From: CAMLJR01 sp964500675
GTDB taxonomy: Bacteria > Pseudomonadota > Gammaproteobacteria > Pseudomonadales > CAMLJR01
Direction: 5' to 3'
DNA: 64,000 bases
NCBI GenBank assembly: GCA_964500675.1
Contig: CAZCNY010000001.1
Coordinates: 855,000-918,999 of the forward strand
Position numbers and translations under genes: made by a program. Below, in pieces: positions 1 through 8,547 of this stretch; position 1 is the stretch's first letter, and each line of letters begins with the position of its first letter. The notes under the pieces were generated by a model. That model saw only the letters and a list, made by a program, of their open reading frames with translations. It was not told the origin of the DNA and made no database searches.

Positions 1-2
1 CG

Positions 3-599
3 CCGATTAAAGCCGCGTTTCCATCCACACCTGTGGTCGCAGCGAGTGCAACGATTGAAGCGATCAATGCAAACGTGGAGAAAAAAATTGCGGCATGGGG
101 ACCGCAACTCAAGGAAAACGGCCCCCAATCGTTAGCCGATATTATTTTTCCGAAAGCCTTCGATGGCTCTGCATTAATGCTGGAAGGCAATGAGATTCAA
201 ATCGTGAACGCCGATGGTCTCGCCAATCGCCGTTATTTATGGGTGCCGTCACTCAACGCGATTTTCGGCGGTGTTTTGGTATTTTCTGGTGTGCACGTGT
301 GGACTGCGGATACGCAAACGTTGGAGTCACGTCAAGCGTGGATTAAAACGCTCGAAAATATGTTGGCGCGCAAACCTGCCGTGGTCGTGCCGGGACATTT
401 ATCCGAAACAGCACCTATCGATGCGTCAGCAATTACATATACGCGCGATTATTTACTCGCATTCGAAGAAGAGCGTACTAAAGCGAAAAATAGTGCAGAA
501 TTAATTGCCGCCATGAGCGCGCGTTATCCCGGCGCGGGCATGGAAGTCGCGTTGCAAATCGGCGCGAAGGTCGCGCTTGGCGAAATGAAGTGGGGTTAG
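3..599 (+). CDS. Metallo-beta-lactamase-fold hydrolase, C-terminal part (5' end outside window)
   Basis: The reading frame is open to the left edge of the window, so this is the 3' part of a longer gene. The visible 199 codons include a late segment VVVPGH (about codons 128-133) that matches the conserved Gly-His element near the end of metallo-beta-lactamase-fold hydrolases, preceded by the usual GGVLVFSGVHVWTAD-like beta/helix stretch. The N-terminal HxHxDH metal motif would lie upstream and cannot be seen. The substrate is unknown. It is followed after 4 nt by an NTF2-like gene, so the two are probably co-transcribed. The fold assignment is fairly good; the function is not assignable. Confidence 0.7.
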   Translation, partial: PIKAAFPSTPVVAASATIEAINANVEKKIAAWGPQLKENGPQSLADIIFPKAFDGSALMLEGNEIQIVNADGLANRRYLWVPSLNAIFGGVLVFSGVHVWTADTQTLESRQAWIKTLENMLARKPAVVVPGHLSETAPIDASAITYTRDYLLAFEEERTKAKNSAELIAAMSARYPGAGMEVALQIGAKVALGEMKWG

Positions 600-603
600 A
601 GCG

Positions 604-993
604 ATGACGGCGAATATCGACATCATCCGCGCACACTACGCGGCGTCGGCGCAAAACAACATCGACGGGATGATGGCCGACGTGTCGCCGCAAGTGCGCT
701 GGACCGAAATGGCGGGGTTTCCTTGCGCGGGCACGTGGATAGGGCCGCAGGCAGTGGTCGACAATGTTTTTGCCGTTTTAGGTAGGGATTGGATTGACTA
801 TCGCTTTGAGCTACAAAACCTCATCGATGCGGGTAATCAAATCATCGGCGTCGGAACTTATTGCGGCACCTATCGCGCAACCGGAAAGAAAATGCAGGCT
901 CGTGTCGCACATATTTGGACGTTGCAAAACGAAACGATCGTCGCCTTCGAGCAATTCACCGACACACTGCTCGTCTATCAAGCAATGCACTGA
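604..993 (+). CDS. NTF2-like / SnoaL-like protein
   Basis: A 129-residue protein with the length and pattern of the NTF2-like alpha+beta barrel superfamily (SnoaL, ketosteroid isomerase and relatives): an N-terminal helix (DIIRAHYAASAQNNIDGMMA), a WTEMAGFPCAGTWIG segment, then alternating strands ending in VAFEQFTDTLLVYQAM. The predicted role is small-molecule binding or isomerisation/hydrolysis; no catalytic set can be named with certainty. It begins 4 nt after the stop of the metallo-hydrolase-fold gene and is followed by another NTF2-like gene, so three adjacent genes probably form one operon. Confidence 0.7.
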   Translation: MTANIDIIRAHYAASAQNNIDGMMADVSPQVRWTEMAGFPCAGTWIGPQAVVDNVFAVLGRDWIDYRFELQNLIDAGNQIIGVGTYCGTYRATGKKMQARVAHIWTLQNETIVAFEQFTDTLLVYQAMH

Positions 994-1017
994 GGAACAA
1001 ACAAAAGGAGAAGAGAA

Positions 1018-1557
1018 ATGCGCACTCAACATTTATCAACAGCATTATTCACCTCGGCCGCCTTGTTTTTCGCTGTAACTGCTATGGCCGATAATTCAGA
1101 GTTAGCTAAATACAAAGCTGCCGAGGCAATCGTCAACGATCACATCGTTATCTTCGATACGCTCGACTTCGATGTTTACACGCATCAAAAGTGGGATCGA
1201 CTCAAAGAAAGTCATGCGCCGGACATTCTTGTGCATTACCCCGACGGTCACACGACCAAAGGTCTCGACAGTCATATTGAAGAATTAAAACCGATGTTTG
1301 TATTTGCGCCTGATACTCGGATCGAGGTGCATCCGGTTAAATTCGGCGCGGGTGAGTGGACCAGCGTTATTGGTGTCATGGAAGGTACGTTCACTAAACC
1401 TATGCCTATCGGGGATGGAAAGACGATTGCACCCACGGGCAAAAAATTCAAACTGGAAATGTGCACTGTCGGTCATTGGAAGAATGGCGTCATGGATGAA
1501 GAATACCTGTTCTGGGACAACCAGGCGTTCATGAGGCAGATCGGTCTCGCTAAGTAA
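1018..1557 (+). CDS. Exported NTF2-like / SnoaL-like protein
   Basis: 179 residues. The first about 24 residues form a Sec signal peptide (basic MRTQ start, hydrophobic core ALFTSAALFFAVT, cleavage after AMA), so the mature protein should be periplasmic. The mature part resembles SnoaL-like polyketide-cyclase/ester-cyclase proteins (DILVHYPDGHTTKGLDSHIEELKPMF, and near the end EEYLFWDNQAFMRQIGL). A strong ribosome binding site (AAAGGAGAAG) lies just before the ATG. A clear Rho-independent terminator follows at 1671-1701. The substrate is unknown. Confidence 0.72.
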   Translation: MRTQHLSTALFTSAALFFAVTAMADNSELAKYKAAEAIVNDHIVIFDTLDFDVYTHQKWDRLKESHAPDILVHYPDGHTTKGLDSHIEELKPMFVFAPDTRIEVHPVKFGAGEWTSVIGVMEGTFTKPMPIGDGKTIAPTGKKFKLEMCTVGHWKNGVMDEEYLFWDNQAFMRQIGLAK

Positions 1558-1670
1558 TCCGCCTACGCAGTTGATTACTGACTTGAGGAAACGAATGCGA
1601 GCCAAACTGTGTGTGACCGTTGAGTTAATTATATTTTCTACAGGCATGCACAAATAATTTACAGAAACAA

Positions 1671-1701
1671 AAGCCAACCAGACATGGTTGGCTTTTTTAT
1701 T
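1671..1701 (+). terminator. Rho-independent terminator
   Basis: An 8-bp stem, AGCCAACC with GGTTGGCT around a short loop, followed by a run of T residues. It closes the operon that ends with the exported NTF2-like gene. Confidence 0.85.
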
Positions 1702-1748
1702 TGGGTTGAAAACCGTTAACCTTTCAATGGGTACCAGGGATATCGGAT

Positions 1749-1871
1749 ATTCCAGTTAAAGCAGTCATTGATTCCAGTTCAAACCCGCCACCGGTTTCGA
1801 TTCAAATTCGGCCAGTAATTCCGGTCAAAACCGCCAGAACCGTGCGTCACAATTTTCGGCCAAAGCCGCCA
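1749..1871. repeat. Five imperfect ~20-bp direct repeats, IS-end-like
   Basis: Five related units follow each other: 1749-1767, 1771-1790, 1795-1814, 1818-1836 and 1852-1871. The shared pattern is roughly ATTCCRGTYAAARCCGCCA. Unit spacing is 22-24 bp, then 34 bp. Multiple short direct repeats of this kind are known from the transposase-binding ends of IS21-type elements, but no transposase gene is present, so this may be a remnant end. The small minus-strand open frame over it (1779-1991) is not convincing as a gene. Confidence 0.45.
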
Positions 1872-2080
1872 GTCATTTAATTGAAAGCGGACATTCCAAA
1901 AAAATAAACGCCAAATTAACCGACAGAGCGGAATCGGTTTGACGGCGCAACTGCTTTGCAGTGTGAGCGTGGCGAGAAATTTGTGAGGCATATACCCAGC
2001 TGCAAACAGTATCCTTCGAGCTAAACAAAAAATATGGCGCCGATGAAATCGGCCATTTCAGGTTATTTTGTTACTTAACA

Positions 2081-2701
2081 TTGAAACAGCCAAAAAATAA
2101 TATTTTCTCCATACTTTTCGGCTCCACAGACAAATCAAACAGAATACGACATCCAGATGAAACAAACTTCACCGAGCAAAAATCCGGGATAAAATATGGC
2201 ATTGGGTCTGGGCAATGGGAGCACCATATCGATTTGGATGGTTCAGAAAAGGACACCGAAATCGATGACGACGAAACTGAAAAATGGACACTCGTTGGTG
2301 CCGGTTCATCTATCGGGCGGAAAGAGATTGAGTTTCTTCCGATAAGTTATAACAAAGACGGCTTCGTTCGGCTTTACCCCGTAATTAGCATGAGGGACTT
2401 AGACGAAGCGATGTTTCTCCCGTTTGTAAACGAATCATTGGCAGGAAAAATTAAGGCAATCCACGTTTACGCTAATGGTTATAAACTGCAAGAAATTGAT
2501 CTGTCAAATATCATTATCGACAGAACAGAAATTGATCCAAGCTTCCCCGTTGATTTCGATGAAAACGAATTGAAAGACAAATGGATTAGGATCAGGCCGA
2601 AAGGAGAATCAAACTTCCATCTTCGCTTTTTTGAGCACACGCCAAAAAGGCTGTTCACTCCAAGTCAGGTTGAAAACAGCCTTGAGGATCGACGGAGCTA
2701 G
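2081..2701 (+). CDS. Hypothetical protein, AT-rich, possibly 5'-truncated
   Basis: 206 codons from a TTG with no visible ribosome binding site. The frame stays open upstream to a stop at 1964-1966, and the extra translation (for example FELNKKYGADEIGHF) reads like protein, so the true start may have been lost. The base composition is clearly richer in A+T than the flanking genes. No signal peptide or membrane segment is seen. The protein is acidic in the middle (DGSEKDTEIDDDETEKW) with a basic C-terminus. I do not recognise the family. Its place next to IS-end-like repeats and an integrase remnant suggests acquired DNA. Confidence 0.5.
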   Translation: MKQPKNNIFSILFGSTDKSNRIRHPDETNFTEQKSGIKYGIGSGQWEHHIDLDGSEKDTEIDDDETEKWTLVGAGSSIGRKEIEFLPISYNKDGFVRLYPVISMRDLDEAMFLPFVNESLAGKIKAIHVYANGYKLQEIDLSNIIIDRTEIDPSFPVDFDENELKDKWIRIRPKGESNFHLRFFEHTPKRLFTPSQVENSLEDRRS

Positions 2702-2991
2702 GGTTGGAGGATTATTTTATTCGCAATCGCAAATGCAATGCTCTCCAACAAGGCTAAGCAGGCGCGGCGTTCGTTCGAGCCAGGAAGGATAAATCAGAAT
2801 ATATAAAACCGAATTCGAGTTTTACGAGTTAAAGGTGCCGGAGGAGTTTATTTTTAATCGCCCGAATACCGCTAGTCGGCTCTTCGGTATTTGCTCCCAA
2901 AACAATTGCTAGATTTTTCGTGTTGGAACAAAGCGGCATTATGCGGCGCGTATTCTTCAGAGTATGATTTTTTCAGAAAGGAGGATTTGTT
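2702..2991. other. Intergenic stretch with inverted repeats
   Basis: No gene is seen here. Two inverted repeats are visible: GTTGGAG at 2702-2708 with CTCCAAC at 2742-2748, and AATACCG with CGGTATT at about 2865-2891. Neither is followed by a T run. The last bases contain the ribosome binding site AAAGGAGG for the next gene. Confidence 0.4.
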
Positions 2992-3306
2992 ATGGTTTCA
3001 ACTATTTCAAATGCGGGTGCCGCGTCGTTTAACTCGGCCATTCTTTCGAGCGTTGCCGGCGCATCGAACGCCCTTAGCGCTTCCACTGCAAATCAAGAAG
3101 CGCTTCTAGAAGCGGAGCTTGCGACATATACCCAAGAGCTGACCGCGGCTTCATCCGGCGATCCTTCGCATACGCCCGGCGCTTTGAATGCTCAACAACT
3201 GCAACAGCAAATTGCGTCAATTCAGCAACAGCTAAACCAGTTAAGTGCCGCATCGTCCGCGACGATCTCCATACCTACCGGAAGTTTGATTAATACATTT
3301 ACATAA
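2992..3306 (+). CDS. Small hypothetical protein, Gln-rich heptad C-half
   Basis: 104 residues starting behind a near-perfect Shine-Dalgarno (AAAGGAGGATTTGTT then ATG), so it is very probably translated. The N-terminal half is rich in Ala and Ser (NAGAASFNSAILSSVAGASN); the second half contains QLQQQIASIQQQLNQL, which would form a short coiled coil. The helix resembles FlxA-like or putative motility proteins, but I cannot confirm that. There is no signal peptide and no obvious partner: the next gene is a separate VPLPA-CTERM gene 183 nt on. Confidence 0.6.
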   Translation: MVSTISNAGAASFNSAILSSVAGASNALSASTANQEALLEAELATYTQELTAASSGDPSHTPGALNAQQLQQQIASIQQQLNQLSAASSATISIPTGSLINTFT

Positions 3307-3489
3307 ATAGATCGGAATGTCAGAAATATGTAAGACTATTTTCGTAGCTTCGATGTGTCGCGTGTTGCGCGTCTCACCGACAAGAGAATAAGGGATTGAA
3401 CCATCGTTTGTACCTTGGATTGATCCGCTTCGCCAAACAGTACCACCGATTGGCGTTCACAAACGAAACAATGAAGGAGCTTCGGATAA

Positions 3490-4158
3490 ATGACAACCAC
3501 TCTCAAACTCGCACTATTGATCGGCGCCGCAGTGTCCGCCTGCCAGGTTTACGGCGCTACACCGATCGAATGGAACACCTGGAACACCGCAACGTCGGGC
3601 ACTATCGTCACGGGTGGCTCGCCGATTTCGGTCGGCTTTTCGGTGCCAAGCTCGAGCGTCGATAATCTCGTCACCAACTACCCGAGCTATGGACCGTCGA
3701 GTACATTCGCCGACGGTTCGATCGTCCTCAACGCTCCTCTTCCCGCGAACAATATCATTCAACTGGAAGGCGGCAACGACAACATCAACACCGTGACTTT
3801 TTCGGCGCCGGTGTTGAATCCGGTTATGGCTATTTGGAGTCTCGGCGCGGGTGGAACACCGGCGTCGTTCGTATTTCAGAATGCCACGCCAGTTTTTGTC
3901 GCGGGCGGACCGAGCAACGAATACGGAGGTTCGGCAATTACGGTGAGCGGTAATACCGTGAGCGGCCAAGAAGGCAATGGCGTCGTCGAATTTCTCGGCA
4001 CTTATACGAGCATCAACTGGGCCAACCCTCAACTCGAAGGCTGGTACGGTTTCAATGTCGGTATCGCCGGCCCCGCGCCGGTGCCGTTGCCGGCCTCGGC
4101 GTGGCTGATGCTTTCAAGCCTCGGCGGCATCGCAGCATTCGCAAGAAAACGTCGCTAA
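3490..4158 (+). CDS. VPLPA-CTERM sorting-domain exported protein
   Basis: 222 residues. An N-terminal signal peptide (MTTTLKLALLIGAAVSA... cleaved near VYGA) leads into a Gly/Ser/Thr/Asn-rich extracellular domain that includes NTVTFSAPVLNPVMAIWSLG. The C-terminus is a textbook VPLPA-CTERM signal: VPLPASAWLML, then a hydrophobic stretch and a basic tail FARKRR. By family knowledge such proteins are processed by an exosortase-type system and released or attached at the surface, often with exopolysaccharide. No exosortase gene lies in the window. The gene stands alone between a terminator and mobile-element debris. Confidence 0.85.
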   Translation: MTTTLKLALLIGAAVSACQVYGATPIEWNTWNTATSGTIVTGGSPISVGFSVPSSSVDNLVTNYPSYGPSSTFADGSIVLNAPLPANNIIQLEGGNDNINTVTFSAPVLNPVMAIWSLGAGGTPASFVFQNATPVFVAGGPSNEYGGSAITVSGNTVSGQEGNGVVEFLGTYTSINWANPQLEGWYGFNVGIAGPAPVPLPASAWLMLSSLGGIAAFARKRR

Positions 4159-4178
4159 TTTTTTTAAAATAATTTTTA

Positions 4179-4207
4179 AGGCCACCCAAAGCGGTGGCTT
4201 TTTTATT
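4179..4207 (+). terminator. Rho-independent terminator of the VPLPA-CTERM gene
   Basis: GCCACC and GGTGGC pair around a CAAAGC loop, followed by TTTTTTATTTTT. It lies 20 nt after the stop codon. The opposite-strand integrase remnant ends immediately beside it. Confidence 0.88.
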
Positions 4208-4209
4208 TT

Positions 4210-4308
4210 TCAACCATTCAGCTTTTCCATTACATCTCTCGCCCGCTCACCAATATCCCTATTTTCTAAATGCGCATACCGCTGCGTCGTTTGAACATCT
4301 ACGTGACC
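4210..4308 (-). pseudogene. Tyrosine recombinase (integrase) 3' remnant
   Basis: Reading the minus strand from 4308 to the stop at 4212-4210 gives GHVDVQTTQRYAHLENRDIG followed by ERARDVMEKLNG. This is the typical end of a phage/ICE-type tyrosine recombinase: the His-x-x-(x)-TTQRYAH box with the catalytic Tyr. Upstream of 4309 the similarity stops abruptly (the frame reads RWTP), so only the last 32 codons survive. It marks the scar of a lost integrated element. Confidence 0.8.
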
Positions 4309-4473
4309 TGGTGTCCACCTCCAAAACAATTAATTAAAGATTGAGACCGGCTTGCTCAAAATTAATGCCGAACGAGAAACATTGACATCGTTGGGCTCTC
4401 TTGAGATAAGTTAGGTGCGCAAGCTCCGAATTTTATTTATTCCTTAAAGCGAATTGAATGTGCCTCCAACCGC

Positions 4474-5577
4474 ATGCATAACACCATCTTGACGGATGAC
4501 CTGCTGCTTTCGCTGCTCGATGGCAGTTTTGAGGAGCCAGCCTGGTCGACTTTTTTGGACAAGCTTCGTCAGCAAACGGCGGCGGATTACGCGAGCCTGA
4601 TCTTCCGGCCACCGGGTGCGCCGAATGGCGTGGTTCATCTTTTTTCCGGCACGCAAACTCCCATTGTCATTCAGCAGCTGTATCGCGCGAATTTCAATGC
4701 ACAGGACCCTACGCCATATCACAGCATGATCGATGGGCGTGTTTACTCGCTCAACGAATTATTGCGCCGGGACGATCCTCTGCACGAGGCGTTCTACACA
4801 CAGATTGTGCTGCCGAGCGGCATGCGCGAGCTGCGAAGCGTGCGCACTGTCGAGCCCAGCGGTGTGGACGTCTGGCTCACTATCACACGCCGCGAAAGCG
4901 ATTTTTGCCCGCGCGATGCGAAGATTCTCGAGCGGATAACGCCGTACTTGCGCAGCGTCTTGAGAGCGTTTATCGCGCTTGAACGAGAGCGAGTGAACGG
5001 TGTGTTGGCGGGAGAGGTGATTCGACGCCTCAACTGCGGATGGATTGCGTTGGACGCCGAGGGAAAAGTATTGGAGACGGATGCACGCGGCGAACAATTT
5101 CTCACTGATTCGAGCGTGCTCAGTCGAAACGCCAAGGGATATCTCAGAGCCAATACCATCGAATCCGGAGAAAAGATCGTCGATGTCGTCCAGGAGATGA
5201 TGCGCTCGCCCGGGGTCAGGGCGCGTTGTGTGATATTGAGTCGCACCCCCTGGATCGACATGCTCATCGTGCCGGCGGAGCAGGCGTCTCATTCAGCGAA
5301 GTCCATGCCCGCGGTAATCGCCTATGTTCAAGGCGATATTTCAGTATCGGCCGAGCCCTGCGAACAGCTATGTCGATTATTCAAGTTATCGCAGAATGAG
5401 GCGAGGCTGGCGCTCGCGCTCGCGCGTGGATCAAGTCTCGCGGAGGCCGCGCAGCGGCTTGATTTGACGCTGGAAACGACGCGGACGTATTCCAAGAAGA
5501 TCTACGCCAAGGTGGGCGCGCGCGGCCAGGTGGATCTGGTGCGGATTATTCATCGCAGCCTGCTGCGCATCGCCTGA
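4474..5577 (+). CDS. LuxR-family transcriptional regulator
   Basis: 367 residues. The C-terminal 65 residues form a LuxR/GerE-type helix-turn-helix (LSQNEARLALALARGSSLAEAAQRLDL, then LETTRTYSKKIYAKVGARGQVDLVRII). The first about 300 residues form a sensory region without membrane segments; its ligand is unknown and no receiver-domain aspartate set is visible. The gene lies directly upstream of an SDR/DapB-like/SDR operon on the same strand, separated by 223 nt that contain the near-palindrome CCCCATCTGGGG, so local control of that operon is a reasonable inference. Confidence 0.85.
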   Translation: MHNTILTDDLLLSLLDGSFEEPAWSTFLDKLRQQTAADYASLIFRPPGAPNGVVHLFSGTQTPIVIQQLYRANFNAQDPTPYHSMIDGRVYSLNELLRRDDPLHEAFYTQIVLPSGMRELRSVRTVEPSGVDVWLTITRRESDFCPRDAKILERITPYLRSVLRAFIALERERVNGVLAGEVIRRLNCGWIALDAEGKVLETDARGEQFLTDSSVLSRNAKGYLRANTIESGEKIVDVVQEMMRSPGVRARCVILSRTPWIDMLIVPAEQASHSAKSMPAVIAYVQGDISVSAEPCEQLCRLFKLSQNEARLALALARGSSLAEAAQRLDLTLETTRTYSKKIYAKVGARGQVDLVRIIHRSLLRIA

Positions 5578-5620
5578 ATTTCACCTGAGCATTTTCCATC
5601 CGCGCGCTCCAACTGCTCAT

Positions 5621-5632
5621 CCCCATCTGGGG
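5621..5632. promoter_or_regulatory. Candidate operator CCCCA-TC-TGGGG
   Basis: A short inverted repeat (CCCCA and TGGGG around TC) in the 223-nt gap between the LuxR-family regulator and the SDR operon. Its position suggests a regulator site for the downstream operon. No second copy was seen in the window, so this is only a candidate. Confidence 0.3.
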
Positions 5633-5800
5633 ATATTCACTCGCTGTCTTTTCCTGCAAATTTCACCGGATAATCAGTGGTGCTGCGTTGGCAACTTCGT
5701 CGCGTTGATGCGCTCGATTGAAGGGGCTAAGACGCACAATACAAGTTTAAGATTCACGGCACATATTTAAGTCTCAAACACCGACCAGGGGGAATGGAAA

Positions 5801-6607
5801 ATGGATCTAAACCTCAAAAACCGCCGTGCCCTCGTCACGGGCAGCAGCAGCGGAATAGGTGAGGCCATTGCGCGCATGCTGGCACGAGAAGGCGCCCTCG
5901 TCGTCGTCCACGGTCGCAACCGCGAACGCGCCGAGAAAGTTGCAGCTGAAATTAAAGCGGCTGGCGTCGCCATCGGCGATCTTGCCACCGATGAAGGCGC
6001 CGCTACCGTGCATAACGAAGCGCGCGCCGCGCTCGGCGGCAATATCGAAATACTGATCAACAATGCGGGCGGCAGCTCGACCGGCAATACATCGAAGGCA
6101 CCCGTCGATATCAAAGTCGCCGATTTCATTTCCAATTATCATTCCAACGCGCTTGCGGCGGTGCGACTTTCATTGCTCGCGGTGCCGGATATGGTCGCCA
6201 CAAAGTTTGGCCGCGTCGTCAATGTGTCGAGCGCTGTCGCGATTCAACCGAATAATGTCGGTGTGGATTATTCCGCGGCAAAATCCGCATTGAATAATTT
6301 CACTGTGAGTCTCGCCGGCTCACTCAAAGGCGTCGGCGTCACCGTCAACACCGTTACACCCGGTGTAATTATGGTCGATGGTTTGGTGCGCTACGGACGC
6401 GCGCGATTCAACGATCCCAATATGTCGTTCGATGAAATCGCGCGCCGCTTCGCCGAAGAAAAAGTTTTCGATATGCCACCCGTGGGGCGGCTCGGTTTTC
6501 CCGATGAGGTCGCAATGGTCGCGTGCATGCTCGTGAGTCCTGCGCTCGGTTTCGTCACAGGTTCGAATTACCGCGTCGATGGCGGACAAATTCGCTCTGT
6601 CGTCTGA
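5801..6607 (+). CDS. SDR-family oxidoreductase
   Basis: 268 residues with the classical short-chain dehydrogenase/reductase pattern: cofactor motif TGSSSGIG (residues 14-21), NNAG near residue 87, the catalytic Ser in NVSSAVAIQ, and YSAAK for the Tyr/Lys pair. The C-terminal GSNYRVDGGQ motif is also typical. It should reduce or oxidise a hydroxyl/keto substrate with NAD(P)(H). A GGGGGAA ribosome binding site precedes the ATG. It is the first gene of a three-gene operon with a DapB-like oxidoreductase and a second SDR. The set resembles terpenoid, steroid or aromatic catabolic operons; the actual substrate is not evident. Confidence 0.88.
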   Translation: MDLNLKNRRALVTGSSSGIGEAIARMLAREGALVVVHGRNRERAEKVAAEIKAAGVAIGDLATDEGAATVHNEARAALGGNIEILINNAGGSSTGNTSKAPVDIKVADFISNYHSNALAAVRLSLLAVPDMVATKFGRVVNVSSAVAIQPNNVGVDYSAAKSALNNFTVSLAGSLKGVGVTVNTVTPGVIMVDGLVRYGRARFNDPNMSFDEIARRFAEEKVFDMPPVGRLGFPDEVAMVACMLVSPALGFVTGSNYRVDGGQIRSVV

Positions 6608-6639
6608 GGTTTGCACGAATAGAATGTGAGGAGAATTTT

Positions 6640-7707
6640 ATGTCTCAGAAAAAAAAATACCGCGTCATTCAATGGTGCACCGGCGTGGTGGGTTCGGCGG
6701 CGCTGAAACATTTCATCGAAAATCCGACGATCGAATTGGTCGGTGTGCTCGTGACCAATCCGGAAAAAGTCGGCAAAGATGCGGGCGATCTGGTCGGCCT
6801 GCCGAAAACCGGCGTGCTCGCAACGAATGATGTGGAAAAAATTATCGCGCTTAAAGCCGACGGCGTGCACTTCGCGCCGATCGTGACCGATGTCGATATG
6901 ATCTGCCGATTATTGCGCTCGGGCAAAAATGTTGCGTCAGTTGCAGGTCCGTTTCTACCGAACAAATGGTTTCCTGCCGAAGCAGAAAAAATCGAAGCAG
7001 CGTGTCGCGACAGTGGAACCTCTTATCACGGCTGCGGTGTGCATCCCGGATTTTCCGGCGATATCCTGCCGCTGACGCTGACGCGATTGATGAACCGGAT
7101 CGATCATATTCAGGTCACCGAATTCATCGATAAAGTTAAAAATCCGATGATTTATACCGAGATGATGGGCTTTGGCGCCGATGCGGAAGAATTGCTCGCC
7201 AATCCGCGCCGCGCACCGACGACATGGCGTTATTTTTATCAATCGTTGGAAATGATTGCGACCGCGCTCGGCAAAGACATCGAAGACGTCACGAGTAAAT
7301 TCGAAATCGCGCGCGCGACCAAGGATATTCCTTACACGCTCGGCGCAGGGCGCACCGGTGGCGGTGTCATCAAAAAAGGCACGGTCGGCGGACAACACTA
7401 TGAGTGGACCGCATTGGCTGATGGCAAACCGCTCATCACCTATCACTTCTATTGGTCGATGGGCGCCGATATCGAGCCACAATGGGATATCGACAGCCGC
7501 TATCAAGTGACGATCGACGGCGATCCACCGCTGGAGCTGAGATTGATGAGCCGTCCCGATGCCGATGGTGTTCGACCTTTCCTTGGGCTCCCCTGGACTG
7601 GACTGTTAGGTGCCACCGCCTTACCCGCGGTGTGCGATGCCAAACCTGGCGTGGTCACGCATATCGATTTGGGCATCGTGCAGCCGCACGGTCTGGTGCG
7701 TCGTTAA
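6640..7707 (+). CDS. DapB-like NAD(P)-dependent oxidoreductase
   Basis: 355 residues from the ATG at 6640, chosen because GTGAGGAG sits just upstream; longer in-frame starts overlap the preceding SDR. The N-terminus is a Rossmann fold (YRVIQWCTGVVGSAALKHF), and the protein resembles the dihydrodipicolinate-reductase-like family (also annotated as NAD(P)H-dependent amine dehydrogenase-like) that occurs in hydrocarbon and steroid degraders. The C-terminal half carries an ETTxY-type alpha/beta substrate domain. It is not expected to make lysine: it is longer than DapB and sits between two SDR genes (33 nt and 27 nt gaps). The substrate is unknown. Confidence 0.75.
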   Translation: MSQKKKYRVIQWCTGVVGSAALKHFIENPTIELVGVLVTNPEKVGKDAGDLVGLPKTGVLATNDVEKIIALKADGVHFAPIVTDVDMICRLLRSGKNVASVAGPFLPNKWFPAEAEKIEAACRDSGTSYHGCGVHPGFSGDILPLTLTRLMNRIDHIQVTEFIDKVKNPMIYTEMMGFGADAEELLANPRRAPTTWRYFYQSLEMIATALGKDIEDVTSKFEIARATKDIPYTLGAGRTGGGVIKKGTVGGQHYEWTALADGKPLITYHFYWSMGADIEPQWDIDSRYQVTIDGDPPLELRLMSRPDADGVRPFLGLPWTGLLGATALPAVCDAKPGVVTHIDLGIVQPHGLVRR

Positions 7708-7734
7708 ATCAACGATTTTGAGGCGGGATCAATC

Positions 7735-8547
7735 ATGGATTTTTTGCGATATAAAAATAAGCGTGTGATCGTCAGCGGCTGTTTTTCGGGTATGGGCGAA
7801 GCGACCGCGCGTCTGTTGGTTCAACTCGGTGCCGAGGTACATGGGATCGATTACAAGAAAGCCGCGCTTAGCCTCGCCTCCTTCCAACAAGTCGATTTGC
7901 GCGAGCCGGCCACGATCGATTCCGCTATCGAAAAAATCGGCGGCAACGTCGATGCGCTGTTCAACTGCGCAGGTCTGCCGCAGACAATGCCCGCGCTCGA
8001 TGTGATGAAAGTGAATTACGCCGGCACGCGCCGCGTCACCGAATGTGTGATGCCACTGATGAAAGAGGGCAGCGCCATTGCCAGCATTTCCTCGACCGGC
8101 GGTCTCGGCTGGAGCCGTCGCCTGCCGCAGTTGATGGAGCTGATTTCGAAGAGCACTTATGCAGAGGCGGTGAAATGGTGCGAAGCGCATTTGGAGGATG
8201 TGAAAGAGGGTTACACGCTTTCCAAAGAAGCGATCATCGTGTGGACGATGCTGACTTCACAAGACCTCATCAAACAGGGCATTCGCATTAACTGCACACT
8301 GCCGGGCCCCACTCAAACGCCGATGATGAAACATTTCGAAGCGGCAACCGCCGCATCGGTATTGGATACGGCGATGCAGCCGATAAATCGCCGCTCGACA
8401 CCGGAAGAACAAGCGGCTGCGCTGGTTTTTCTCAACAGCGATGTGGCGAGTTACATCAATGGCGTGGCGTTTCCCGTCGATGGCGGATTCATGAGCGGCA
8501 TTGCGATGGGAAAAATTAATCCGGGCAAAATGATGAAGCCGAATTAA
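7735..8547 (+). CDS. SDR-family oxidoreductase (coniferyl-alcohol / 3-alpha-HSD-like)
   Basis: 270 residues. The glycine motif is SGCFSGMG (residues 14-21), NCAG near residue 80, catalytic Ser in SISSTGGLGW and YTLSK for Tyr/Lys. The long insertion between the Ser strand and the Tyr helix (RLPQLMELISKSTYAEAVKWC) is a feature of coniferyl-alcohol dehydrogenase and 3-alpha-hydroxysteroid dehydrogenase/carbonyl reductase-type SDRs. It closes the operon that begins at 5801. Together the three enzymes suggest stepwise oxidation of an alcohol-containing natural product. Confidence 0.85.
   Translation: MDFLRYKNKRVIVSGCFSGMGEATARLLVQLGAEVHGIDYKKAALSLASFQQVDLREPATIDSAIEKIGGNVDALFNCAGLPQTMPALDVMKVNYAGTRRVTECVMPLMKEGSAIASISSTGGLGWSRRLPQLMELISKSTYAEAVKWCEAHLEDVKEGYTLSKEAIIVWTMLTSQDLIKQGIRINCTLPGPTQTPMMKHFEAATAASVLDTAMQPINRRSTPEEQAAALVFLNSDVASYINGVAFPVDGGFMSGIAMGKINPGKMMKPN

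Noticed and set aside
1779..1991. 70-codon minus-strand frame over the IS-end-like repeats
   Set aside because: It is built from the repeats themselves and has no start signal or recognisable protein features.
6640..7707. Lysine-pathway dihydrodipicolinate reductase (dapB)
   Set aside because: Longer than DapB, lies in an SDR operon, and belongs to the DapB-like catabolic branch.
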